DNA from: Halalkalicoccus sp. NIPERK01
GTDB taxonomy: Archaea; Halobacteriota; Halobacteria; Halobacteriales; Halalkalicoccaceae
Assembly: GCF_030287405.1 (NCBI RefSeq)
Contig: NZ_JASVVV010000007.1
Location: 62,001 to 126,000 of the forward strand
Direction: 5' to 3'
Length of the DNA: 64,000 bases
Part shown: positions 33,350 to 43,931 of the stretch, in pieces
How the letters are laid out: each line of letters begins with the position of its first letter
Position numbering within the stretch: the first letter of the stretch is position 1
Program-made: the position numbers and the translations under genes
The notes under the pieces: generated by a model
Told to the model about the DNA's origin: nothing
What the model saw: only the letters and a program-made list of their open reading frames with translations
Database searches by the model: none

Positions 33350-35113
33350 ATGTTCCTTTCGCTCCGCGCTCAGGCCGCCGAGGCGCTCGAAGAGGCGCTC
33401 TCGGCGCTCTCGCTGCCGACGGGGGATCTCGGGCTCGAAGAACCACCCGAAGACGTCGAGGCGATCCTCGCATCCAGCGTCGCCTTCCGCCTCGCGGGGG
33501 AAGCGGGAAGAGCGCCCCCGGCCGTCGCCGCCGACCTCGTCGAGGCGATCGACGTCGCGGGCTACGACTACCTGGCGGGCGTCGAGACGCAGGGGCCGTA
33601 CGTGAACTTCCACGCGAGCGACGCCTACTACGCGGGGACCCTCGGGGACGCCCGCGAGGAGACCTATGGACGGCTCGAACCCACTGGGAGAGAGGTCGTC
33701 GTCGAGCACACGAGCGCGAATCCGACGGGACCGGTCCACGTCGGGCGGGCGCGCAACCCGATCATCGGCGACTCGATCGCCCGCCTGCTCGAGTTCGCGG
33801 GCGACGACGTGGATCGCCACTACTACGTCAACGACGCCGGCCGGCAGATGGCCGTCTTCACGTGGGCCTACGAGACGTTCGACGAGGACGACCTCCCCGA
33901 GCCCGAACGCGAGAAGGCCGACTACGACCTGGTGCGGTACTACCGCGAGGGCAATCGCTTCCTCGAGGAGGCCGACGAGAGCGAGGTCGAGGCCGCCGAA
34001 TCCGAGATCCAGTCGATCATGCAGGGGCTCGAGGATGGCGACGAGGCCGTCTACGAGCGCGTCGAACGCGTCGTCGACACGGTTCTGGGAGGGATGCGCG
34101 AGTCCCTCTCGCGGTTGCCCGCCGAGTTCGACGAGTTCGTCAAGGAGACCCGGTTCATCCGCGACGGCAGCGTCGACGACCTCGTGGCCCGGCTCAAGGA
34201 ACTCGACGAGGCCGTCTACGAGGAGGACGCCTGGCAGCTCGACCTTCCCGACTTCGAGAAGAACCTCGTCTTCCTGCGCTCGGACGGCACCTCGCTCTAC
34301 ACGACGCGGGACCTGGCCCACCACGAGTGGAAGTTCGAACAGTACGACCACGCCGTCACCGTCCTCGGCGAGGACCACAAACTGCAGGCCCAGCAGCTCG
34401 CGTCGGCGCTCGACCTGCTCGGCAACGATACCGGCCAGTTGGACTCGGTCTTCTACTCCTACGTCAACCTCCCCGAGGGCAAGATGAGCACCCGGGCGGG
34501 CACGGGCGTCGACCTCGACGACCTGCTCGACGAGGCGGTCGAGCGCGCCCGCGAGGAGGTCGAGGTCCGCATGGACGACCGGATCCGCGACGACGACCTC
34601 ACCGAGGGCGATATCGAGCGCATCGCCCGTCAGGTCGGGATCGGCGCCGTCAGGTACGACATCGTCTCGAAACAGCCCTCGAAGGCGATCACCTTCGAGT
34701 GGGACCGCGCGCTGAACTTCGAGGCCCAATCGGCGCCGTACGTCCAGTACGTCCACGCCCGGACCTGCGGGATCCTCGACGAGGCCGAGCGGGCGGGTCA
34801 CGGCCCCGAGACGGTCGATTCCGGCGAGGTCGACCCCGACCTGCTCGACAGCCCGGAGGAACGCGACCTGCTCGAGGTGATCGCGCGGTTCCCGGCGGTG
34901 GTCGAGTCCGCCGCCGGGGACCGCCAGCCCCACCAGGTGGCGACGTACACCCGCGAGTTCGCCGAGACGTTCAACGCATTCTACCGGGAGCGTCAGGTGC
35001 TCACCGGCGACGAGGCGCTGACCGAGGCCCGCCTCGCGCTCGTGGCGAGCGCGCGCACCACGATCGCCAACGCGCTGTGGCTGCTCGGGGTCGAGGCGCC
35101 CGAGTCGATGTGA
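33350..35113 (+). CDS. argS: Arginyl-tRNA synthetase
   Basis: A 587-residue class I aminoacyl-tRNA synthetase charging tRNA-Arg. It has the N-terminal additional domain (about 1-110), the HIGH-equivalent HVGR at 130-133 in [17 protein letters not shown], the KMSK-equivalent EGKMSTRAG, and a C-terminal helical anticodon-binding (DALR) domain with YVQYVHAR and QHQ-like [19 protein letters not shown] elements. Length and order are normal. Confidence 0.95.
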   Translation: MFLSLRAQAAEALEEALSALSLPTGDLGLEEPPEDVEAILASSVAFRLAGEAGRAPPAVAADLVEAIDVAGYDYLAGVETQGPYVNFHASDAYYAGTLGDAREETYGRLEPTGREVVVEHTSANPTGPVHVGRARNPIIGDSIARLLEFAGDDVDRHYYVNDAGRQMAVFTWAYETFDEDDLPEPEREKADYDLVRYYREGNRFLEEADESEVEAAESEIQSIMQGLEDGDEAVYERVERVVDTVLGGMRESLSRLPAEFDEFVKETRFIRDGSVDDLVARLKELDEAVYEEDAWQLDLPDFEKNLVFLRSDGTSLYTTRDLAHHEWKFEQYDHAVTVLGEDHKLQAQQLASALDLLGNDTGQLDSVFYSYVNLPEGKMSTRAGTGVDLDDLLDEAVERAREEVEVRMDDRIRDDDLTEGDIERIARQVGIGAVRYDIVSKQPSKAITFEWDRALNFEAQSAPYVQYVHARTCGILDEAERAGHGPETVDSGEVDPDLLDSPEERDLLEVIARFPAVVESAAGDRQPHQVATYTREFAETFNAFYRERQVLTGDEALTEARLALVASARTTIANALWLLGVEAPESM

Positions 35114-35311
35114 CCCCCTGATAGGACGTATCGTCGGAGTTCAGGGATGTTCTCGTTGAGACTCGAACACCGGCCCCGTCGAGACGCGCCCCGTCTCCGG
35201 TGGCTACGACAAGCCCTCTGAGTTCGACCAATCGGGCGTCCGGAGACCGACTACGGGGGACGAAACGGGCGGTCAAAGGGTACTTACCGGCTGGACGGGC
35301 TATATGGGGTA

Positions 35312-36550
35312 ATGAGTAGTCAGGACGCGGAGGAGTCCGACCGGAAGAAATACGAGTTCAGGCGGGTGATCGAGGAGCTGAACGAGTTCGAGGGCTCGGG
35401 GACCCAGCTCGTGACCATCTACGTCCCCGAGGACCGGCAGATCTCCGACGTGGTCGCCCACGTCACCCAGGAACACTCGGAGGCCTCGAACATCAAGTCC
35501 AAGCAGACGCGGACGAACGTCCAGGACGCCCTGACGAGCATCAAGGACCGCCTGAAGTACTACAAGAACCCGCCGGAGAACGGGATGGTGCTCTTTTCAG
35601 GCGCGGTCGATTCGGGCGGCGGCCAGACCGAGATGGTCACCCGGGTGCTCGAGGGGCCGCCCCAGCCCGTCGAGTCCTTCCGGTACCACTGCGATTCGGA
35701 CTTCCTGACCGAGCCCCTCGAGCACATGCTCGCCGACCAGGGCCTCTACGGGCTGATCGTCCTCGACAGGCGGGAGGCCAACGTCGGCTGGCTGCGCGGC
35801 AAGCGCGTCGAACCGGTCAAGTCGGCCTCCTCGCTGGTGCCCGGAAAGCAGCGAAAGGGTGGCCAGTCGGCCCAGCGGTTCGCCCGCCTCCGCCTCGAGG
35901 CCATCGACAACTTCTACCAGGAGGTCGCGGGGATGGCGAACGACCTGTTCGTGCCCGAACGTCACGACCTCGAGGGCGTTCTAGTGGGGGGTCCCTCGCC
36001 CACGAAGGACGAGTTCCTCGACGGCGACTACCTGCATCACGAGCTACAGGACAAGGTGCTGGGGAAGTTCGACGTCTCGTACACCGACGAGTCGGGTCTC
36101 TACGACCTCGTTGACGCCGCGGAGGACGCACTCGCGGACGCCGAGGTGATGAAGGACAAATCCGAGATGGAGGAGTTCTTCAAACAGCTTCACGACGGCG
36201 GCCTCGCGACCTACGGGTTCGAACCCACCCGGAAGAACCTCGTGATGGGGTCGGTCGACCGCCTGCTGATCAGCGAGGACCTCCGCAAGGACGTCGTCGT
36301 CTACGACTGCGGGGGACAGGAAGAATACGAGGTCGTCGACGGTCGACACTCGACGCCCGAACACAGTTGCGAGGACGGTTCCAAGGCGGAGGTCGTCGAG
36401 CGCGCGGACGTCATCGAACACCTAATCGAGATCGCGGAACAGCGCGGCACCGAACCCAAGTTCATCTCGACGGACTTCGAGAAGGGCGAACAGCTCTACG
36501 ACGCCTTCGGCGGCATCGCGGGCATCCTGCGCTACGAGACCGGCGTCTGA
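35312..36550 (+). CDS. prf1: Peptide chain release factor aRF1
   Basis: A 412-residue release factor that reads all three stop codons and triggers peptide release. The NIKS motif is at 60-63 in the stop-recognition domain and the GGQ motif at 183-185 (RKGGQSAQRF) reaches the peptidyl-transferase centre. The C-terminal domain binds aEF1/aRF3-like GTPases and ABCE1. An earlier GGGQ (about 102-105) is in domain 1 and is not the catalytic one. A possible TATA (GTACTTACC, 35278-35286) precedes the start. Confidence 0.94.
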   Translation: MSSQDAEESDRKKYEFRRVIEELNEFEGSGTQLVTIYVPEDRQISDVVAHVTQEHSEASNIKSKQTRTNVQDALTSIKDRLKYYKNPPENGMVLFSGAVDSGGGQTEMVTRVLEGPPQPVESFRYHCDSDFLTEPLEHMLADQGLYGLIVLDRREANVGWLRGKRVEPVKSASSLVPGKQRKGGQSAQRFARLRLEAIDNFYQEVAGMANDLFVPERHDLEGVLVGGPSPTKDEFLDGDYLHHELQDKVLGKFDVSYTDESGLYDLVDAAEDALADAEVMKDKSEMEEFFKQLHDGGLATYGFEPTRKNLVMGSVDRLLISEDLRKDVVVYDCGGQEEYEVVDGRHSTPEHSCEDGSKAEVVERADVIEHLIEIAEQRGTEPKFISTDFEKGEQLYDAFGGIAGILRYETGV

Positions 36551-36586
36551 ACCCGCGTTTCCGGCATCGATGGCTACCTTCGTGAA

Positions 36587-36615
36587 CGTGCCGAGCGGAG
36601 CGCCCTCTCGGCACG
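36587..36615 (+). terminator. Stem-loop downstream of prf1
   Basis: CGTGCCGAG and CTCGGCACG form a 9-bp stem around an 11-nt loop, 37 nt after the prf1 stop. There is no following T-tract, so it may be an RNA-stabilising or processing hairpin rather than a classic terminator. Confidence 0.35.
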
Positions 36616-36690
36616 AATCGCCGCGTGAGTGCCGGCGGACGAGCAGGAGACGGGCAGTAACTACTTGCCGGGCGGAGAAAGACCGTCCGA

Positions 36691-37065
36691 GTGGACGTGA
36701 TCGGGAGGCGCGTGGGTATCGGCGTGCTCGCCGGGGTGATCACCGGGACCGTAGCCGCGGCGGCGTTCGGCCCGGACGGGTGGATCCTCGGCGGCGGGGT
36801 CGCGGGTGTCGTCGTCGGAGCGACCAGCCCGGACCTCGCGGCGGGGCTGTTTCAGGGCGCCGGGGCCGGGGGGCTCGTCGGGCTCGCGTTCGCCGTCGTG
36901 TTCGGTCTCGGCACGGGCGTGAGACTCGCGCTCGCGTCGGGGAATCCGACGATGCTGGCGTGGGGCCTCAACCCGTTTTTCGCGGTGGCGATCGTCTACG
37001 GGCCCGGCTGTGCCGTCGTCGCGTCGGTCGTCGGTGGCGTCGCCTACGCCGCGCGTGCTCGGTAG
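36691..37065 (+). CDS. Glycine-rich membrane protein, unknown function
   Basis: A 124-residue protein from a GTG start with about four hydrophobic segments (around 6-28, 32-50, 54-78 and 92-118) and many Gly/Ala residues, typical of a small haloarchaeal membrane protein. No motif tells its function. It lies between prf1 and the convergent ATP-synthase operon. No ATG-initiated frame of similar length exists here, so the GTG is accepted with some doubt. Confidence 0.6.
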   Translation: MDVIGRRVGIGVLAGVITGTVAAAAFGPDGWILGGGVAGVVVGATSPDLAAGLFQGAGAGGLVGLAFAVVFGLGTGVRLALASGNPTMLAWGLNPFFAVAIVYGPGCAVVASVVGGVAYAARAR

Positions 37066-37145
37066 CGGAACTCCGACGACGGGGAACGGCGCGAGGGAGA
37101 AGGGCCGAGCGCGCGACAGTAACGTGAGAGGTCCGTCCACGCGGA

Positions 37146-37541
37146 CTACCGGAGCAACTGGACCAGTTGTGGCCGCCGCCGTTCGACGTCGAGCGCGAGG
37201 TCGAGTTCGGGATCGTCCCGCAGGTACGCGAGCGTCGACAGGGGGTCGACGCCCGCCCGCTCGATCCGCGTGACGAGTTCCTCGATCTCGGTCCGGTAGA
37301 GCGCGAGCGACTCACAGAGCGTCACCACCAGCGCCATCGCCAGCGCCGTCTCGGGGTCGTCGGGAAGCGCGGTCGAGAGGGCGGCCACCGACTCGGGGTC
37401 GTCGACCGCGTCGGCCTCGGCGGGCGCGACGGTCAGACAGGTCCGGCAGACGGCGAGGGTTTCGGGCTCGCCGGGCAGATACGTGCCGAGATCGAATGCG
37501 GAAACGAGCAGGGTCTCGCCGCCGCAGGTGGGACAGTCCAT
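37146..37541 (-). CDS. Zinc-ribbon protein at the end of the ATP synthase operon (DUF6276-like)
   Basis: A 131-residue protein beginning MDCPTCGG, with a second pair CRTC at about 32-35, forming a four-cysteine zinc ribbon. The rest is helical and acidic. I associate it, from memory, with the haloarchaeal DUF6276 group found beside atpD. It lies 29 nt after atpD on the same strand. A role in ATP synthase assembly or regulation is only positional inference. Confidence 0.72.
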   Translation of the reverse strand: MDCPTCGGETLLVSAFDLGTYLPGEPETLAVCRTCLTVAPAEADAVDDPESVAALSTALPDDPETALAMALVVTLCESLALYRTEIEELVTRIERAGVDPLSTLAYLRDDPELDLALDVERRRPQLVQLLR

Positions 37542-37569
37542 GTGATCGAAAACGAATCCGGGTTCCCGG

Positions 37570-38253
37570 TCAGTCGGCGGAGATCGGCGCGGCTTCGGTG
37601 ACGTCCGGCTCGTCTTCCTCGGCTTCTTCCCGTTCCTTCTTGTCCTTGATCTTCTTCATGCGGAAGATCTCCTCGCGTTCCTGCTCCTCGAGTTTCTGCT
37701 CGATGTACTCCTGGTTCTCGTAGAGCGTCGGCAGCAGGGTGAACTCGAGGGCGTTGACCCGGCGTTTGGTCGTCTCGATCTCGTCGAGCATCTTCTTCAT
37801 CGCCGTCTCGACCTCCGCGACGAGGATGATGGTTTCGAGGAGGTCCTCGTAGGCGTCGGCGGCCTCGTCGATGCGCGCCGAGGAGCCGAGCACGCCGTAG
37901 CCGCGCTGGTCGAGGCCCTTTTTCACCCGCGTGGACTCGATCTGCGGGACGACCACGCCCATGATGTTCTTCGACTGGAGCGTGATCTCGGGGTGTTCCT
38001 TGAGCGCCTCGGCCGCGCCGCGGATCGCGATGTCGCCCTCCATCGCACGGGCCATGTCGAGCGTGCGCTGGGCGCGTTCGTAGTCGGAATCGAGGTCCGA
38101 GCGCACGTCCTGGGCCTGATCGAGGATGTCCATGAACTCCATGATCAGCCCGTCGCGTTTCTTCTCCAGGGTGTCGTGGCCCCGCTCGGAGAGGTCGATC
38201 CGGTCCTCGATCGCCATCAGGTTCTTCCGAGTGGGCTTGACGTCCTTGGCCAT
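37570..38253 (-). CDS. atpD: A-type ATP synthase subunit D (central stalk)
   Basis: A 227-residue coiled-coil subunit forming the rotor shaft inside the A3B3 head. The N-terminus ([19 protein letters not shown]) and the C-terminal helix ([18 protein letters not shown]) are diagnostic. The C-terminal 25 residues are a highly acidic tail. It follows atpB by 110 nt and is the last core subunit of the operon. Confidence 0.95.
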   Translation of the reverse strand: MAKDVKPTRKNLMAIEDRIDLSERGHDTLEKKRDGLIMEFMDILDQAQDVRSDLDSDYERAQRTLDMARAMEGDIAIRGAAEALKEHPEITLQSKNIMGVVVPQIESTRVKKGLDQRGYGVLGSSARIDEAADAYEDLLETIILVAEVETAMKKMLDEIETTKRRVNALEFTLLPTLYENQEYIEQKLEEQEREEIFRMKKIKDKKEREEAEEDEPDVTEAAPISAD

Positions 38254-38363
38254 TAGGCGGGTGTTGCACCCGAACGCTGTTAATCCTTTTCAGTCGGGAG
38301 AGCGCTACGCGAGGGGCGATGGCTCCGAGACGGTGAAACGAAAGAACGACCGGTCCGAGGGAA

Positions 38364-39851
38364 TCAGTCGTCGGCTTCGACGCCGACCGCCTCGCCCTCC
38401 TCGCTTTCCTCCGCGTCTTCGGGGTAGTACGTCTCGATGAGTTCCTCGTCGATCCGGTTGAGCTCCGTCTTCGGCAGCATGCCGAGTAGCTCCCAGCCGA
38501 TGTCGAGCGTCTCGGCGATGTCACGGTTGGTGTCGTAGCCCTGTTGAACGAACTCCTGTTCGAACCGGTCGGCGAAATCGAGGAACTTGTTGTCTCGCTC
38601 GGAGAGCGCCTCGCGCCCGACGATGTTCACCAGGTCGCGCAGGTCCTCGCCCTCCGCGTAGGCGGCGTACATCTGGTCGGAGACGTCGGCGTGGTCCTCG
38701 CGGGTGAGCCCCTCGCCGATCCCGTCGTCCATCAGCCGCGAGAGCGAGGGCAGGACGTTCACCGGCGGCTCGATCCCCTGGCTGTTGAGGTCGCGGTCCA
38801 TCATGATCTGACCCTCGGTGATGTAGCCCGTCAGGTCGGGGATCGGGTGGGTGTCGTCGTCGCCGGGCATCGTCAGGATCGGGATCTGCGTGACCGATCC
38901 CTCGCGACCCTTGATCCGACCCGCCCGCTCGTACAGTTGGGCGAGGTCGGTGTACATGTAGCCGGGGTAGCCACGTCGACCCGGGACTTCCTCCCTAGCT
39001 GCCCCGATCTCGCGGAGCGCCTCGCAGTAGTTGGTCATGTCCGTGAGGATCACCAGCACGTGATACCCCTTCTCGAAGGCGAGGTACTCCGCGGTGGTCA
39101 GCGCCAATCGCGGCGTGACCTGCCGCTCGACCGCGGGGTCGTCCGCGAGGTTCATGAAGACCACCGAGCGCTCCAGCGCGCCGGTGCGCTCGAAGTCGTC
39201 GATGAACTCGTTTGCCTCCTCGGCGGTGATCCCCATCGCGCCGAAGATCACCGCGAACTCCGAGCCCTCGTCGTCGGCACCCTCGCCGAGTTCACCGTCC
39301 TCGTCGCCGGGTTCGTCGGTCGCCTCGTCCTCGGCCGCTTCCTCCGGAACGGTGGCCTGCCGGGCGATCTGGAGCGCCAGGTCGTTGTGGGGCAGTCCGG
39401 AGGCGGAGAAGATCGGCAGCTTCTGGCCCCGGACGAGGGTGTTCATGCCGTCGATGGCCGAGACGCCCGTCTGGATGAACTCCTCGGGGTACTCGCGGGC
39501 GTAGGGGTTGATCGCCGCGCCGACGATGTCGTGGCGCTCCTCGGGGACGATCTCGGGGCCGCCGTCGATCGGGTTGCCCGAGCCGTCGAGCACCCGTCCC
39601 AGCAGATCCTCGGTGACGGGCATCTTCATCGTCTCGCCGAGGAACCGCACGGACGCCTTGCGGTCGATCCCGGTCGTGCCCTCGAACACCTGGATCGCGA
39701 CGATGCCGCTCTCGGATTCGAGCACCTGACCGCGCTTTACCTCGCCGCCGGGCGTCTCGATCTCGACGATCTCGTCGTAGCCGACCGGCTCGTCGATCTC
39801 GACGAACACCAGCGGGCCGCTGATCTCGGTGATGGTTTGATACTCTTTCAT
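38364..39851 (-). CDS. atpB: A-type ATP synthase subunit B
   Basis: A 495-residue non-catalytic nucleotide-binding subunit of the head. The start [20 protein letters not shown] and the [17 protein letters not shown] segment are typical. It lacks a canonical Walker A, as expected for B. An acidic stretch of about 25 residues ([20 protein letters not shown] onward, about 190-215) interrupts the FAVIFGAMG region and makes the protein longer than most relatives. Its ATG overlaps the atpA stop (TGATG). Confidence 0.95.
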   Translation of the reverse strand: MKEYQTITEISGPLVFVEIDEPVGYDEIVEIETPGGEVKRGQVLESESGIVAIQVFEGTTGIDRKASVRFLGETMKMPVTEDLLGRVLDGSGNPIDGGPEIVPEERHDIVGAAINPYAREYPEEFIQTGVSAIDGMNTLVRGQKLPIFSASGLPHNDLALQIARQATVPEEAAEDEATDEPGDEDGELGEGADDEGSEFAVIFGAMGITAEEANEFIDDFERTGALERSVVFMNLADDPAVERQVTPRLALTTAEYLAFEKGYHVLVILTDMTNYCEALREIGAAREEVPGRRGYPGYMYTDLAQLYERAGRIKGREGSVTQIPILTMPGDDDTHPIPDLTGYITEGQIMMDRDLNSQGIEPPVNVLPSLSRLMDDGIGEGLTREDHADVSDQMYAAYAEGEDLRDLVNIVGREALSERDNKFLDFADRFEQEFVQQGYDTNRDIAETLDIGWELLGMLPKTELNRIDEELIETYYPEDAEESEEGEAVGVEADD

Positions 39852-41614
39852 CAGTATTTCTCCCTGAGCTGTGATTCGATGTCTTCCTGGAGCTCCTCGA
39901 CGTACGCCTCGTACTCCTCCTGGGTCCCGATCCGGTTGAGCCGCGGGGCGGCGTCGATCGCGGTGATCTCCTCGACGGGCACGCCGGCTTCGAGCGCCGC
40001 AAAGGCCTCGTCGTTGAACGTCTTGATCGCCTGCCAGATCAGGTACGACTTCTCCGGCGGCGAGAACTGGTCGACGTCGTGGAATGCGTTCTGCTGGAGG
40101 AAGCCCTCCCGGAGGTAGCGCGCCACCTCGAGGGTGAGCTGCTGGTCCTCCGGCAGGGCGTCCTTGCCCACGAGCTGGACGATCTCCTGGAGCTCGCTCT
40201 CCTCGTCGAGGACGTCGACGGCCCACTGTCGGACCTGCGGCCAGTCCTCGGCGACGTTCTCGACGAACCACGGGTCGAGCTGGTCCTTGTACAGCGAGTA
40301 CGACTCGTTCCAGTTGATCGACGGGAAGTGCCGGCGTTCGGCGAGGTCGGCGTCGAGCGCCCAGAACGTCTTGACGATCCGCAGCGTGTTCTGGGTCACC
40401 GGCTCGGAGAAGTCCCCGCCCGGCGGGCTGACGGCGCCGACCGCCGAGATCGACCCCTCGGTGCCGTTGATGTTCTCGAACAGCCCCGCGCGCTCGTAGA
40501 ACTGGCTGAGGCGCGCGGCGAGGTAGGCGGGGTAGCCCTCCTCGCCGGGCATCTCCTCCAGTCTCGAAGAGATCTCGCGCATCGCCTCCGCCCACCGCGA
40601 GGTGGAGTCGGCCATCAGCGCGACGTCGTAGCCCATGTCGCGGTAGAACTCGGCGATGGTGATCCCCGTGTAGACGCAGGACTCGCGCGCGGCGACGGGC
40701 ATGTTCGACGTGTTGGCGATGAGGCAGGTCCGGGCCATCAGCGCGTTGCCGGTCTGTGGGTCCGGCAGGTCCGGGAAGTCGTCGATGACTTCGGTCATCT
40801 CGTTGCCCCGCTCGCCACAGCCGATGTAGACGACGATGTCGGCGTCCGAGAACTTCGCCAGCGACTGCTGGGTCACCGTCTTCCCGGAGCCGAAGGGGCC
40901 CGGGATCGCCGCCGTCCCGCCCTTCGCGAGCGGGAACAGACCGTCTTGAACGCGCTGGCCGGTCACCAGCGGGCGGTCCGGCGAGCGCTTGTTCGCCGTG
41001 GGCCGTGCCTCGCGGACCGGCCACTCCTGGCGCATGGCGATCTCCTCGCCCGTGTCGAGTTCCGCGACGGTCTCGGTGACGTCGAAGGTGCCCGATTCTA
41101 CCGAACTGACCTCGCCGCCCTCCGAATCGGGCGGGACCATCACCTTGTGGTCGACGCTTTCCGTCTCCGGGACCGTCCCGAGGACGTCGCCGGCCTCGAC
41201 GACGTCGCCCTCGCTCACCTCGGGGGTGAACTCCCAGGTCTCCTCCAGGTCGATGCCCGGCGCGTCGACCCCGCGGTCGAGGAAGGCGCCCATCTGCGAC
41301 TCGAGGACGTCGAGCGGGCGCTGGACGCCGTCGTAGATGGTGTCGAGCATGCCCGGCCCGAGGTCGACCGAGAGGGGTTCGCCGGTGTTCTGTACGGGGC
41401 CGCCGGGGCTGATGCCCGAGGTCTCCTCGTAGACCTGGATGGTCGTGACGTTGCCTTCGATCTCGATGACCTCGCCCATCAGCCCTTCTTCGCCGACGTA
41501 GACGACGTCGTTCATCCGGGCGTCGAGATCCGTGGCGCTCACGACGGGACCGCTCACGCTCTCGATCCGACCCTCGCTGACGACGTCGATGTCGGTCTGT
41601 GTTGCTTGACTCAT
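39851..41614 (-). CDS. atpA: A-type ATP synthase catalytic subunit A
   Basis: A 587-residue catalytic subunit. The P-loop GPFGSGKT is at 239-246; the long non-homologous region of A-type subunits lies at about 115-190. It makes ATP from ADP and phosphate, driven by ion flow through subunits I and K, or hydrolyses ATP in reverse. No intein interrupts the P-loop, a common insertion site in archaeal homologues. It is coupled to atpB. Confidence 0.96.
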   Translation of the reverse strand: MSQATQTDIDVVSEGRIESVSGPVVSATDLDARMNDVVYVGEEGLMGEVIEIEGNVTTIQVYEETSGISPGGPVQNTGEPLSVDLGPGMLDTIYDGVQRPLDVLESQMGAFLDRGVDAPGIDLEETWEFTPEVSEGDVVEAGDVLGTVPETESVDHKVMVPPDSEGGEVSSVESGTFDVTETVAELDTGEEIAMRQEWPVREARPTANKRSPDRPLVTGQRVQDGLFPLAKGGTAAIPGPFGSGKTVTQQSLAKFSDADIVVYIGCGERGNEMTEVIDDFPDLPDPQTGNALMARTCLIANTSNMPVAARESCVYTGITIAEFYRDMGYDVALMADSTSRWAEAMREISSRLEEMPGEEGYPAYLAARLSQFYERAGLFENINGTEGSISAVGAVSPPGGDFSEPVTQNTLRIVKTFWALDADLAERRHFPSINWNESYSLYKDQLDPWFVENVAEDWPQVRQWAVDVLDEESELQEIVQLVGKDALPEDQQLTLEVARYLREGFLQQNAFHDVDQFSPPEKSYLIWQAIKTFNDEAFAALEAGVPVEEITAIDAAPRLNRIGTQEEYEAYVEELQEDIESQLREKY

Positions 41615-41644
41615 TGTGTGGTGTGTGTTACGGTGGTAGAGTAA

Positions 41645-41971
41645 TCAGGAGTCCTCGTCCATCAGGTCGATACCGATCGCGCGCTTGATCTTCTCTCTGA
41701 GCCCGCCGCTGCCCGCGCCGCCGCCGAGCATCACGAACGTCGGCTCGACGCTCGTCTCGACGTCCCGACGGAGGTTCCGCGAGAGGTACTCGAGGTCCTC
41801 TTCGTGCATGATCGCGATGCCGACCTCGTCGTTCTCGAGGACGTTCGCGACGGCCTCGTCCAGTCGCTCGGCCTTCTCGTCGTCGGGGACGTTCTCGAAG
41901 ACGCGTACCCCGGCGAGCCGAAAGCCGGTCGTGAACTCGGGGCTGCCGATGGCGGCGATCTCCTGGCTCAT
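41645..41971 (-). CDS. atpF: A-type ATP synthase subunit F
   Basis: A 108-residue Rossmann-like subunit of the central stalk that sits on subunit D. AAIGSPEFTTGFRLAGV at the N-terminus and GIAIMHEEDLEYL in the middle are typical. The start overlaps the atpC stop (41968-41971). Confidence 0.93.
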   Translation of the reverse strand: MSQEIAAIGSPEFTTGFRLAGVRVFENVPDDEKAERLDEAVANVLENDEVGIAIMHEEDLEYLSRNLRRDVETSVEPTFVMLGGGAGSGGLREKIKRAIGIDLMDEDS

Positions 41972-43047
41972 AGTATCACCAGCTCCTCCTCGATCTCCTC
42001 CTCGCTCAGCCCGGCCTCCCGGCCGCGCGCGATCGCCCGGATGTTGTCGACCTCGCGCTCCTTCGCGAGGATGTACGACAGCACCGACGCGATCGTCATC
42101 GGGTAGCGGTTCGCGAGGCGGTCGGCGTACTCCGACAGCGCGATGTCGAGGGCGTGTTCGAACGCGATCAGGCTCTCGTTTTCGGCCTGGCGCAACTCGA
42201 CGAGCGCCTCGTCGAGGCGGTCGCCGTAGGTGCTCTCCTCGATCCGGGCCAGAAGCTCCTCGCGGTTGGCGACGAGCCCCGACATCTCGCGCCGGTCGAA
42301 CAGCGTCCCGCCCTCGATGAAGTACTCGCCGGGGTCGATGTCCGCGCCGGTGCGCGCCAGCCGGAGCGCGTTTCTGGCGTTCCGGAAGTCGATCTCCGCC
42401 TGCAGGAACTCGACGTACTGGGAGACCGGGTCGTCGCGCTCGGCGCTCACCGATCCGACGTTGTCGAGGATGTGTTCGTAGTAGGTCCGGTCGACGGCGT
42501 TCTCGAGGGGGACGAGCGTGTCGGTCGCCTCGTAGTCCTCGTAGGCCGCTTCGAGGGGATCGCCGAAGATCGTTCCGTCGAGCTGGTCGACGACCTCCTC
42601 GATCGAGCGCGCCTCGAGCAGGCGGTCGATCTCGCGATCGCTGAACTCGCCGGCCCGGATCAGGTCGGCCTCGATGGTCTCCTGGCCCGCACCGGCGTAG
42701 ATCCCGCGGATCACCGTCTTGACGTTCCAGGCGTCGAACTTCCGGAGGTAGTTCGCGATGAACTCGTAGAGGCGCCCCTCGGCCCAGTCCAGCAGGTCGT
42801 CGAAGTGCTTCGCGAGGTTCGCGTGCAGCGCGTACTCGATCAGGTCGACGCCGCTGTGGCGCGCCCCGAGCGCGTTGATCTCGGTTTCGTACTCGGTCTC
42901 CTCCATGAAGCGGGCGATCTCGCTCGGTCCCATCCGGACCAGCTTGCGGTACTCCTCCTCGTCGAACAGCGCGGCGCGGCGGGCCCGAACGCGGGCGTTT
43001 ACGTACTCCGGGTTCGAGCTCCCGATCGTTCGCGTCCTGGGGCTCAT
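41968..43047 (-). CDS. atpC: A-type ATP synthase subunit C
   Basis: A 359-residue alpha-helical socket protein linking the rotor ring to the central stalk. NPEYVNARVRARRAALFDEEEYRKL near the N-terminus (read in two halves) and WNVKTVIRGIYAG are typical. The C-terminal helix (AREVDNIRAIARGREAGL in the family) is present as EREVDNIRAIARGREAGL. It overlaps both neighbours by 4 nt, in a tightly coupled operon. Confidence 0.94.
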   Translation of the reverse strand: MSPRTRTIGSSNPEYVNARVRARRAALFDEEEYRKLVRMGPSEIARFMEETEYETEINALGARHSGVDLIEYALHANLAKHFDDLLDWAEGRLYEFIANYLRKFDAWNVKTVIRGIYAGAGQETIEADLIRAGEFSDREIDRLLEARSIEEVVDQLDGTIFGDPLEAAYEDYEATDTLVPLENAVDRTYYEHILDNVGSVSAERDDPVSQYVEFLQAEIDFRNARNALRLARTGADIDPGEYFIEGGTLFDRREMSGLVANREELLARIEESTYGDRLDEALVELRQAENESLIAFEHALDIALSEYADRLANRYPMTIASVLSYILAKEREVDNIRAIARGREAGLSEEEIEEELVIL

Positions 43048-43625
43048 TGCTCGAACAGACGGCTGCTAGCCTCTTTGAGGTTGTCCTCCCAGACGTCGGC
43101 GAGCACCGAGTCGAACGTGTTGTTCACGCGGATCCGCGAGCCCTCGCTCTCCGCGACGACGCCGCCGAGACAGTCGTACTCGCCGGCGTACTCGTAGCCG
43201 TCGTACGATTCGAGCAGTGCCGCGATGAGCGCCTCGTCGTCGGCCCGGCCGTAGACGTCTACCGACGCGCCCTCGTCGAACTCCTCGGCGGCCGCGGCCA
43301 GCAGTTCGTCGGTGAGCTCCTCGCGGCGCTCGCCGTCGATCCCCGCTATCTCCCCTTCGACCCGCTCGCGGACGTCCTCGAGGACGTCGCGCCGGGCTTC
43401 GAGGCGTTTCTGTTTGGCCTCGAGGTTCGCACTCGAGAGTCGCTGCTCGCGCTCCTGTTCGATCTGACGCTCGACCTCGCGCTCGCGCTCGGCTTCGATC
43501 TCCGCCGCGTCGGCCTCGGCCTCGGCGATGATCGCCTCGACGCGCTCGTCGGCGTCCCGCTCGACGTCGCGGGCCCGCGCGCGGGCTTCGTCTCGAATGT
43601 CCTCGACGACCGTTTCTAAACTCAT
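43044..43625 (-). CDS. atpE: A-type ATP synthase subunit E
   Basis: A 193-residue peripheral-stalk subunit: an N-terminal coiled coil (about 1-100, rich in Glu/Arg/Ala heptads) and a C-terminal globular domain that attaches to the head (GGVVAESEGSRIRVNNTFD). It pairs with subunit H. The start lies 21 nt after the atpK stop in transcription order. Confidence 0.93.
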   Translation of the reverse strand: MSLETVVEDIRDEARARARDVERDADERVEAIIAEAEADAAEIEAEREREVERQIEQEREQRLSSANLEAKQKRLEARRDVLEDVRERVEGEIAGIDGERREELTDELLAAAAEEFDEGASVDVYGRADDEALIAALLESYDGYEYAGEYDCLGGVVAESEGSRIRVNNTFDSVLADVWEDNLKEASSRLFEQ

Positions 43626-43646
43626 TGATGAAGGGAAAGGGGGCGT

Positions 43647-43907
43647 TCAGGCGACGAACACGACGACCAGCGCGAGGATCACGAGCGTCTCGGGCAGGAC
43701 CGTCAGGATCAGCCCGAGACCGAACAGATCGCGGTCCTCGGCGATCGCGCCCATCGCCGCGCTGCCGATGCCGCGTTCCGCGTAGCCCGCACCGAGCGCC
43801 GCCAGCCCGACCGCGAGCGCCGCCGCGCCCGTGCTGTCGATGGCCGGGCCGCCGGTTTCCTGCTGCAATACGACTGCGTCTGCGAGTGCGTTAGCGATTT
43901 CGTACAT
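43647..43907 (-). CDS. atpK: A-type ATP synthase subunit K (rotor c subunit)
   Basis: An 86-residue protein with two membrane helices (about 26-48 and 62-85). The ion-binding carboxylate is Glu in VLPETLVIL of helix 2. Helix 1 ends GAGYAERGIG, lacking the GQ of classical Na+-binding rings, so proton coupling is likely but not proven. The polar N-terminal 22 residues precede helix 1; whether they are processed is unclear. Confidence 0.92.
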   Translation of the reverse strand: MYEIANALADAVVLQQETGGPAIDSTGAAALAVGLAALGAGYAERGIGSAAMGAIAEDRDLFGLGLILTVLPETLVILALVVVFVA

Positions 43908-43931
43908 TAGTAGTGGATGTGAGTTTTCTCG

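Noticed and set aside
35176-35196. Small inverted repeat GAGACG/CGTCTC between argS and prf1
   Set aside because: Six-base arms are expected by chance at this composition, and no T-tract follows.
35411-35650. GGGQ in domain 1 of aRF1 as the catalytic GGQ
   Set aside because: The true GGQ lies at residues 183-185 (RKGGQSAQRF) in the expected domain; the earlier match is incidental.
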